Assembly (NCBI GenBank): GCA_946415265.1
Contig: CAMKRV010000005.1
Span: 1 to 41,884 of the forward strand
Length of the DNA: 41,884 nucleotides
From: an uncultured Candidatus Saccharibacteria bacterium
GTDB lineage: Bacteria; Patescibacteriota; Saccharimonadia; Saccharimonadales; Saccharimonadaceae
Direction of reading: 5' to 3'
The notes under the pieces are model-generated. The model did no database searches. It was not told the DNA's origin and saw nothing but the letters and a program-made list of their open reading frames with translations. A program made the position numbers and the translations under genes. Positions 8,584 to 13,901 of the stretch are shown here, in pieces; positions within the stretch are counted from its first letter, which is position 1; every line of letters begins with the position of its first letter.

Positions 8584-9333
8584 TTATTCTTCTGGTTTTC
8601 TCAACTTATAATAGATAGATGGTGCGAATCTCACACCAGCCAAAAGTTGCTGTGCCGAATCTTCCATTTTTACCAAATTCTTAGTACCAAAAACTTTCTT
8701 CAAACCTTTACTGCGGAAGTTGGATACAGATAATACTTTCTCGCGTTTAAATCCAACTTTATCAAAAATCTCTTCTACATACTTTGGATGATAATTATAA
8801 AATCCGTCTTTAGAAATTTCTTTATAGTTTGCTACTTTCTTATCAAATGGATTCACTCTGCTTCGTCCAGTCACATACCGTGCCATTTTTGGCAAAGTCC
8901 GCTTGTTGGCTACTTCTATCACCGCTACGCCACCTGGCTTCAATACGCGATATAATTCAGAGATCGCTTTATCCATATTTTTCAAATGGTGAGTTACTCG
9001 CACCATCAACAATCCATCTAATTCGTTATCTTTAAATGGCAGTTCATAAATATCACCGGCTTTGGTTTCTATTTTGTCACCATAAATTTCTTTTGCTTGC
9101 GCAAGTTCTGTTTTAGAATAATCAAAAATATAAACTTTACGTGCCCGCTTCAAATATTCATTTGCCAGCCTACCATAACCCCCGCCAATATCAGCAAATT
9201 TCTCCATCCGCTTCGGCAGTAATTTCCGTATCGCCATACGGTCTGCTTGGTCTTCGTACTCGCGGTCCGCATCTTCCCAAAAGATTTTTTTATAGTCATA
9301 ACCATTATAGTCAGAAATAACTTTTTCACTCAT
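8584..9333 (-). CDS. Class I SAM-dependent methyltransferase
   Basis: 249 residues. The start is MSEKVISDY at 9333. The first ATG of the ORF (9342) lies inside the TATAAT box, so it cannot be on the transcript from this promoter. The Methyltransf_11 fold is clear: motif I FADIGGGYGRLAN (about 46), the acidic end of strand 2 VYIFDYSK, motif II DGLLMVRVTHHLKN and post-motif ELYRVLKPGGVAVIEV. The substrate cannot be told; the family includes quinone, lipid and small-molecule methylases. It is a single-gene unit, with hairpins on its upstream side separating it from pilB. Confidence 0.85.
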   Translation of the reverse strand: MSEKVISDYNGYDYKKIFWEDADREYEDQADRMAIRKLLPKRMEKFADIGGGYGRLANEYLKRARKVYIFDYSKTELAQAKEIYGDKIETKAGDIYELPFKDNELDGLLMVRVTHHLKNMDKAISELYRVLKPGGVAVIEVANKRTLPKMARYVTGRSRVNPFDKKVANYKEISKDGFYNYHPKYVEEIFDKVGFKREKVLSVSNFRSKGLKKVFGTKNLVKMEDSAQQLLAGVRFAPSIYYKLRKPEE

Positions 9334-9340
9334 ACGTTCC

Positions 9341-9346
9341 ATTATA
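9341..9346 (-). promoter_or_regulatory. Extended -10 promoter of the methyltransferase, leaderless
   Basis: TGG-TATAAT on the minus strand, 7 nt before the ATG at 9333. It shows that the longer ORF-track start at 9342 is not usable. Confidence 0.65.
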
Positions 9347-9364
9347 CCATACCATTACCATCTA

Positions 9365-9391
9365 CTATTTAATTCCAACGGAATTAAATAG
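9365..9391. repeat. Inverted repeat 1 of a three-hairpin cluster
   Basis: Perfect 12-bp arms CTATTTAATTCC and GGAATTAAATAG around AAC, in the gap between pilB and the methyltransferase gene. Confidence 0.7.
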
Positions 9392-9400
9392 ACATCATCA

Positions 9401-9435
9401 AAATTTGAAATGGAATTGACTTCCATTTCAAATTT
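9401..9435. repeat. Inverted repeat 2 of a three-hairpin cluster
   Basis: Perfect 15-bp arms AAATTTGAAATGGAA and TTCCATTTCAAATTT around TTGAC. It is too AT-rich for a classical terminator stem but fully palindromic. Confidence 0.7.
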
Positions 9436-9453
9436 CTTGCTAGCCTCTTTTGC

Positions 9454-9483
9454 TGGCCTTTTCTACCTCCGGAGAAAAGGCCA
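9454..9483 (-). terminator. Hairpin 3, probable pilB terminator
   Basis: TGGCCTTTTCT and AGAAAAGGCCA form an 11-bp stem directly after the pilB stop (minus strand), with an inner CTCC/GGAG. The U tract is poor, so termination is likely but not certain. Confidence 0.5.
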
Positions 9484-9488
9484 AAGAC

Positions 9489-11111
9489 TTATATCACACG
9501 CGAAACCTCTTCTAAAGTAGTTTCGCCACGAAGTACCGCCAACACACCCTTCTGCTCCAAAGTCAACATTCCGTTCCTGCGTGCCGTTTCTTCTATCGCT
9601 TTCGTATTAATATCCGTTACATCTCCCCGAATAAACGCTTGGATATCATCGTTCACCACCAGCTGCTCCATTATTACCGTACGGCCTTTGTACCCAAACG
9701 GATCCTCTTCCGTAGTTACCGGATCATAAAGTAACGGATTTTCCATATCAAAATCGGATAATATATCCGCGCTCACGCCTTTCATCACTTCGCGAATATA
9801 ATCACGTTCCGCTTCCGTTGCCGGCCGTGCTTTCTTTGCATCAGAAAGCTTCCTTACCAGCCTCTGTGCCACAATCAGCCGTATAGAACTTGCAAATATC
9901 GGGTTCACACCAATCAAATCTATCATCCTAGAAAATGCCGCACTCGTAGAGTTTGCGTGGAAAGACGAAAGCACCAAATGCCCCGTAATAGATGCTTGTA
10001 TTGCCGTCTTTGCCGTATCCGCATCGCGAATTTCCCCCACCATCACTACATCCGGATCCAAACGTAGCACCGAGCGTAATCCCTCTGCAAACGATCCACC
10101 CGCATTAGTATTAATCGGAATCTGCGAAATTCCCGTAATCCCATATTCGATCGGATCCTCCAAAGTAATAATTTTCTTATCCGAAGTATTCAAAGCGTTC
10201 AACATAGAATATAACGTAGTAGATTTACCAGAACCAGTCGGACCTACCATCAGCACTAGCCCGCGCGGATGCGAAATCACTTCATCTATCTCCGCCCGTT
10301 CTTCACGCGATAGTCCCAACAAATCCAAATTAAGCAGCGATTCATCAAAATTAAACAACCTTAGCACCGCATCTTGCCCATACATTGTCGGAATAGTTTC
10401 CACGCGAATATTAAGTAAATGCGTCGCCCCATCACGATGGATTTCTTTCTGCATATGCCCAGATTGTGGCTTATTGGCCGCCGTAGATATATTAGATCTA
10501 GACGAAAGCTCACCCATAAATATCCGATATCTATCCCTATCGATATTCGCCACCGGATGCAAAAGCCCATCTACACGCATACGAATACGAATTTCGTCAC
10601 GCATATTTTCAATATGAATATCTGACGCCCCCAACTTATCTGCTTGATCTAGCAAAAAGTCAAATACCTTTTCCGTAGATACAGTACTTAGCGTTTTAGA
10701 TACGCTAGCAATTGTTTCGCTATCACCCTCACCCGCAATTTTAATATCATCATATTGTATTACCTTTGGCGGGTCATAGCGCAACATAAATACCTTATAT
10801 GCGGAATTAGAAATCAAGAAAAAATCTACCCGCTCGCCTTCATTGGTGTATTCGTTACGCATTTTTTCTATCAATGTTCGTGGCGTCTGACTAGTCACCA
10901 TAAATTGATAATGCTCTTCACCACCACCTCGCTGCAGTGGAATAATAAAATCTTTGTGCATTTCTTGCACATCCAAAAGATCTAGCACTAGTGGTATTTC
11001 ATTTTCAAATTCTCTAGTATCTAAATATGGCAAACCCAATATTCTAGCACGTCCGGCAGTCGCTTGCTCTTCATTTTCCCGTCGTTTCAGCTGAATATCA
11101 TTTTCATCCAT
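9489..11111 (-). CDS. pilB: Type IV pilus assembly / type II secretion ATPase (PilB/GspE family)
   Basis: 540 residues. The cytoplasmic hexameric ATPase powers pilus extension. The N-terminal ~170 residues are divergent, followed by the N2 domain (DKLGASDIHIENMRDEIRIRMRVDG) and the RecA-like core: Walker A GPTGSGKSTT (about 289), Asp box ITLEDPIEY, Walker B LRLDPDVVMVGEIRD (about 350) and His box TGHLVLSSFHANS. The zinc-binding tetracysteine of many GspE/PilB proteins is absent. Its extended -10 ends 6 nt before the ATG. A type IV pilin gene lies at 24143 and comEC at 18833, so pili, twitching or DNA uptake are plausible roles. Confidence 0.92.
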   Translation of the reverse strand: MDENDIQLKRRENEEQATAGRARILGLPYLDTREFENEIPLVLDLLDVQEMHKDFIIPLQRGGGEEHYQFMVTSQTPRTLIEKMRNEYTNEGERVDFFLISNSAYKVFMLRYDPPKVIQYDDIKIAGEGDSETIASVSKTLSTVSTEKVFDFLLDQADKLGASDIHIENMRDEIRIRMRVDGLLHPVANIDRDRYRIFMGELSSRSNISTAANKPQSGHMQKEIHRDGATHLLNIRVETIPTMYGQDAVLRLFNFDESLLNLDLLGLSREERAEIDEVISHPRGLVLMVGPTGSGKSTTLYSMLNALNTSDKKIITLEDPIEYGITGISQIPINTNAGGSFAEGLRSVLRLDPDVVMVGEIRDADTAKTAIQASITGHLVLSSFHANSTSAAFSRMIDLIGVNPIFASSIRLIVAQRLVRKLSDAKKARPATEAERDYIREVMKGVSADILSDFDMENPLLYDPVTTEEDPFGYKGRTVIMEQLVVNDDIQAFIRGDVTDINTKAIEETARRNGMLTLEQKGVLAVLRGETTLEEVSRVI

Positions 11112-11117
11112 ATTATT

Positions 11118-11123
11118 ATTATA
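11118..11123 (-). promoter_or_regulatory. Extended -10 promoter of pilB, leaderless
   Basis: TGG-TATAAT on the minus strand, 6 nt before the ATG at 11111; no ribosome-binding site is possible on this transcript. Confidence 0.65.
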
Positions 11124-11148
11124 CCATAAACATTTTCAAGCCAACAAA

Positions 11149-11175
11149 AAAGAGCCTAAGTAAAATAGGCTCTTT
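11149..11175 (-). terminator. Intrinsic terminator after the 34-residue gene
   Basis: 10-bp stem AAAGAGCCTA / TAGGCTCTTT with a 7-nt loop and a T6 tract on the minus strand. It overlaps the last bases of the stop codon of the small gene and insulates the pilB promoter. Confidence 0.85.
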
Positions 11176-11278
11176 AGCGACCATTTTTCAAGCGTGGGTG
11201 CTTGCGTTTATCGCTATGTTTGTGATTGTTGTTACGATTTTGTTTAGAAACAACTTTCATTTTAAATTTTCTTGCCAT
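11174..11278 (-). CDS. Small basic protein, 34 residues, unrecognised
   Basis: MARKFKMKVV then a stretch rich in Lys, Arg, His and Asn ending HPRLKNGR. The ORF-track start at 11356 is too far upstream: an extended -10 (TGT-TATAAT) ends 6 nt before the ATG at 11278, and an intrinsic terminator follows directly. The gene therefore has a complete promoter-ORF-terminator unit of its own. Its size and strong basic charge resemble small ribosomal or ribosome-associated proteins (the bL34/bL36/COX24-like size class), but I cannot align it to any of them. A nucleic-acid-binding role is an inference from composition. Confidence 0.7.
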   Translation of the reverse strand: MARKFKMKVVSKQNRNNNHKHSDKRKHPRLKNGR

Positions 11279-11284
11279 ATTTAC

Positions 11285-11290
11285 ATTATA
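11285..11290 (-). promoter_or_regulatory. Extended -10 promoter of the 34-residue gene, leaderless
   Basis: TGT-TATAAT on the minus strand, 6 nt before the ATG at 11278. Confidence 0.65.
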
Positions 11291-11315
11291 ACACATTTTC
11301 TTCAAATTACGAATA

Positions 11316-11343
11316 TTCACAAATAGTTTTAGCATGATATAAT
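11316..11343 (+). promoter_or_regulatory. Promoter of leader RNA A / FISUMP gene A
   Basis: TTCACA, 16-nt spacer, TATAAT with an extended TGA. The first paired base of the leader RNA (11349) falls 5 nt after the -10, so the RNA 5' end should itself be in the closing stem P1. Confidence 0.65.
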
Positions 11344-11348
11344 TAAAA

Positions 11349-11575
11349 TGCAACATTCTAATTTAAAAGAACCAGAGGTTTTTATTAGCCTATGGGATAT
11401 ATGCACAATATAATTGGCATCGTAAGGTTTCCAATTTGCGCATACTATGGGTTATATAACTTTGGTTCACAAATTAGGATGTTGCACCCCTTGCGGTGCC
11501 ATTTTTGTTAATCCCCATTAATATAGTGGCACCACATGGGGGAGTAGTAGTAATCATATATAAGTGAGGTAAAAG
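11349..11575 (+). ncRNA. Structured leader RNA, copy A (novel cis-regulatory RNA candidate)
   Basis: Closing stem P1 pairs TGCAACATTCTAATTT (11349-11364) with AAATTAGGATGTTGCA (11471-11486), 16 bp with one G-U. Inside it P2 (AATTGG 11412-11417 / CCAATT 11431-11436) presents the loop CATCGTAAGGTTT. GGCATCGTAAGG (11416-11427) can pair over 12 bp with CCTTGCGGTGCC (11489-11500) just 3' of P1, followed by ATTTTTGT. A third option pairs GGTGCCA (11495-11501) with TGGCACC (11527-11533). GTGGC (11526-11530) can pair with GCCAC just after the start codon. AAGTGAGG serves as ribosome-binding site. Copies B and C keep this plan with different stem sequences. Confidence 0.75.
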
Positions 11576-13096
11576 ATGGGCCACAAAGTAAAACAATCAT
11601 TAATGAGTAGTAGAATAGATTTCTTCTACTATGCTTTCCGTAATGTATTGTTAGTTTCTGTTCCTCTTCTCGTTATCTCTACCTTTATCCTTGGCTTCAG
11701 TGTTTCTCATAGCTCTGCTACAAACTCTGGTTCTGGCTCAGACAATCTCACTATTACTATCTCTTCTGCTTGTACATTAAGTAGTGTGGTAGATAGTGAA
11801 CATAGTACTAATACTAATGTGGGTACTTATACCAGTGATATAGGTAAAACTACCATTACCACACTATGTAATGATGGTAATGGGTATAGTGTATATGCAA
11901 TAGGATATAGTAATAATGAAGAAGGTAATAATAAATTAATCAATTCTGAAAGACCTGAGTATAGTATAGATACAGGATTGAATGCTAGTGGTCTTACATC
12001 TGCTTGGGCCATGAAACTGAATAATATACCAGACGATCCTTCTCCTACTCCACCTACTATAGAAAGTGATTACAATAATATTTATGGTATAGTACCACCA
12101 TATTGGACTAAGGTAGCTAGTAGAGCTTCTGGTACTACAGATATGGCACAAGGGTCTAGTTTTACTACTACTTATGCAGTATATGCTAGTTCTTCCCAGT
12201 ATGCAGGTACTTATCAGGGGCAGGTGAAGTATTTGCTGACGCACCCTAGTTCAGATGTAAAACATTTCTTTATGCAGGATATTGCTAACTGGGCTAATGA
12301 ACAAATACCCAACATAGGAGATACTATACGGGCCGTAGATCAAAGAGATTATAAAGGCTATTATGTTACCAGGCTAGCAGACGGGCATATCTGGATGACA
12401 CAAAACTTAGATTTTGACATAGCAGCCAATACTGTGTTTAACTCCCAAACTACAGACTTAAATGTAGCTTATGATTCTAGTACTGGACAATATGCAGAAT
12501 ATAGTGATGGATATACTGAAAATAATGGTACCATTTACTGGGAGCCAGCTAGCACAGCTACTACTATAGACTTTACTGGCACTACTGTTACTGATTGGCA
12601 GAATAGTAATACTGCACCATATACTGCTAATAAGACAGACGATACTGGTACAGGACATAATTCACTAGGTAATTACTATAACTGGAGTGCAGCCATAGCT
12701 TCTAATGACTCTTCTTCATTAACACAAAATACAGTAAGTGATATATCTAAGAATCCTAAGAACTCTATTTGTCCTAAAGGTTGGAGGTTGCCTACTACAT
12801 CTAATCAATCCGGAGCATTATCTGGCTCTACTAATGAATTTGCGAGGTTGAATTATTTGTACAATAACAATAAGACTACCACAGATGCAGGGATAATCGC
12901 ATCCCCATTGTACTTTAATAATTCGGGGATCGTCCTCAATAGTACCCTTGCTATGGGCGAGGGCGTATACTGGTCAAGTACAAATAATTCTTCAGGAAGC
13001 GCATATTTCTTCGCACATAAACCAGATCAGGTTAAACCAAAAGACGACTGGCATAGATATATCGGTATTTCCATTCGTTGCGTGACTAGAGAGTAA
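11576..13096 (+). CDS. FISUMP-domain surface protein A
   Basis: 506 residues. An N-terminal cytoplasmic stretch (MGHKVKQSLMSSRIDFFYYAFRN) precedes a hydrophobic export segment (about 24-46). Next comes a beta-rich domain with SACTLSS, CNDGNGYSVYAIG and a closing AGTYQGQVKYLLTHPS (about 55-225); the same domain is in genes B and 38382. The C-terminal FISUMP domain (about 230-506) has YVTRLADGHIWMTQNLDFDI, GNYYNWSAAIAS, NSICPKGWRLPT, VYWSST and a terminal SIRCVTRE. FISUMP domains are related to the C-type lectin-like fold and are found on secreted proteins. No LPXTG motif is seen. The first ~110 nt are almost identical to gene B, while the last ~200 nt are unlike the AT-rich body in codon use. 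Confidence 0.88.
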   Translation: MGHKVKQSLMSSRIDFFYYAFRNVLLVSVPLLVISTFILGFSVSHSSATNSGSGSDNLTITISSACTLSSVVDSEHSTNTNVGTYTSDIGKTTITTLCNDGNGYSVYAIGYSNNEEGNNKLINSERPEYSIDTGLNASGLTSAWAMKLNNIPDDPSPTPPTIESDYNNIYGIVPPYWTKVASRASGTTDMAQGSSFTTTYAVYASSSQYAGTYQGQVKYLLTHPSSDVKHFFMQDIANWANEQIPNIGDTIRAVDQRDYKGYYVTRLADGHIWMTQNLDFDIAANTVFNSQTTDLNVAYDSSTGQYAEYSDGYTENNGTIYWEPASTATTIDFTGTTVTDWQNSNTAPYTANKTDDTGTGHNSLGNYYNWSAAIASNDSSSLTQNTVSDISKNPKNSICPKGWRLPTTSNQSGALSGSTNEFARLNYLYNNNKTTTDAGIIASPLYFNNSGIVLNSTLAMGEGVYWSSTNNSSGSAYFFAHKPDQVKPKDDWHRYIGISIRCVTRE

Positions 13097-13149
13097 ATAA
13101 CGAACAATCAAACCCTAGGTTTCCCAAATCTCAAAACCACTATAAAAAT

Positions 13150-13177
13150 TTGACATTTTCTTCATTTTTGCCATAAT
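13150..13177 (+). promoter_or_regulatory. Promoter of small RNA candidate 1
   Basis: Consensus TTGACA, 16-nt spacer, CATAAT. No ORF follows before the terminator at 13225-13259, so it should drive a short RNA. Confidence 0.5.
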
Positions 13178-13183
13178 TAAAGT

Positions 13184-13259
13184 ATAAAAAAGAAACTCCT
13201 TAGGAAAGTTTCTTTGAAGGGTTTTCTAGTTTGGATTATTTATCCGAACTAGATTTTTT
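13184..13259 (+). ncRNA. Small RNA candidate 1 (~75 nt)
   Basis: Starts about 7 nt after the -10. The first hairpin has arms AAAGAAACT (13189-13197) and AGTTTCTTT (13207-13215) with CTCCTTAGG at its tip, which includes a CUCCUU able to mimic an anti-Shine-Dalgarno sequence. The second hairpin is a strong 12-bp terminator stem followed by T6. There is no start codon with a ribosome-binding site in between. Predicted from promoter, hairpin and terminator only. Confidence 0.45.
13225..13259 (+). terminator. Strong intrinsic terminator
   Basis: TCTAGTTTGGAT and ATCCGAACTAGA form 12 bp (one G-U) around TATTT, followed by TTTTTT. It ends small RNA candidate 1 and any read-through from FISUMP gene A. 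Confidence 0.85.
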
Positions 13260-13376
13260 CTTTGGTTTGTCGTCTTTTTTCCCAAAGTTGAAGATAACTA
13301 ATGCTATTTGCATAGCTCTCCTCTCTGAGACAACTTTAACTACCCTAGAAAAACCGTTTAGTAAGCCTCTCTCCGC

Positions 13377-13406
13377 CCACGAACCGAGAGCAGTTCGTGG
13401 ATTTTT
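13377..13406 (+). terminator. Hairpin terminator
   Basis: CCACGAAC / GTTCGTGG, 8 bp with an 8-nt loop, followed by ATTTTT. Confidence 0.6.
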
Positions 13407-13508
13407 GCTCACTAAATCCCAAAGAACAACCCAATTCTATTATTTCATATCTGTTATATTTTTTACAACCCCTGTTATAGCATCATCCACAATCTATAAA
13501 TCTTATGT

Positions 13509-13514
13509 TATAAT
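13509..13514 (+). promoter_or_regulatory. Extended -10 promoter of the membrane Clp-like operon, leaderless
   Basis: TGT-TATAAT, 6 nt before the ATG at 13521. It confirms this ATG as the start of the two-gene operon. Confidence 0.65.
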
Positions 13515-13520
13515 ATCCTT

Positions 13521-13901
13521 ATGGCTATTACCGAAATGTTTTTCTGGTGGTATTCTCGCGGGTGGCAAGTATTTATTTCCAAAGCTCGTACTTCCCTCAC
13601 CAGCATTACAGATTTCTTTTCGATGTCTTCACTTGTTCGCACTCTTTTCAAGCCTTACCGCCAAATCTCCGCCGAAACCGCTTCTAGCTCCGCATCATTA
13701 GATCTCAAATTCCACATGTTTTTAGATCGCCTAGTTTCACGTTTTATCGGTTTCTTATCCAGACTCATTTTACTTTTAGCTGGCACACTTATCATCATCG
13801 TTGGCGGTATTGCCAGTTTAATTCTTATCATCCTCTGGCCAATCATCCCCATGCTGCCAATCATCGGTATTATTCTAAGCATTGTGGGGCTAGCCATATG
13901 A
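13521..13901 (+). CDS. Small membrane protein coupled to the Clp-like ATPase
   Basis: 126 residues of unknown family. The N-terminal ~75 residues are amphipathic and hydroxyl-rich (FFWWYSRGWQVFISK, SAETASSSASLDLKFHMFLDRL). They are followed by one long or two short membrane helices (about 80-126) made of Ile, Leu and Gly, ending at the C-terminus. The start is set by a leaderless extended -10. The stop overlaps the next ATG (ATGA), so it is translationally coupled to the membrane-anchored AAA+ protein and is probably a partner of it. No known domain is recognised. Confidence 0.75.
   Translation: MAITEMFFWWYSRGWQVFISKARTSLTSITDFFSMSSLVRTLFKPYRQISAETASSSASLDLKFHMFLDRLVSRFIGFLSRLILLLAGTLIIIVGGIASLILIILWPIIPMLPIIGIILSIVGLAI

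Larger units (their letters stand above)
13097..13520 (+). other. Intergenic region with small transcription unit and two terminators
   Basis: No convincing gene; the 156-residue ORF at 13231 has no family motif and crosses two terminators. The first 50 nt after gene A (AAACCCTAGGTTTCCC then AAATCTCAAAACCA) resemble the sequence after gene B, so the duplicated unit extends past the stop. A promoter-like TTGACA...CATAAT with two hairpins and a T6 tract follows, then a further hairpin terminator at 13377-13406. The promoter of the next operon ends the region. Confidence 0.6.

Noticed and set aside
11349-11486. Integron attC-like site, from the long imperfect inverted repeat with GTTGCA at its end
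   Set aside because: The GTTRRRY core does not fit (GTTGCAC), the repeat starts exactly at a transcription start, and the genes carry their own promoters and are not promoterless cassettes.
11576-13096. Diversity-generating retroelement target, because FISUMP relates to the C-type lectin-like fold and the variable part is at the C-terminus
   Set aside because: There is no reverse transcriptase or template repeat in the window. The variable ends differ by indels and general divergence rather than by adenine-specific substitutions.
13231-13701. 156-residue ORF in the ORF track
   Set aside because: It begins inside a terminator hairpin, crosses a second terminator and overlaps the promoter and start of the leaderless gene at 13521; no family features.
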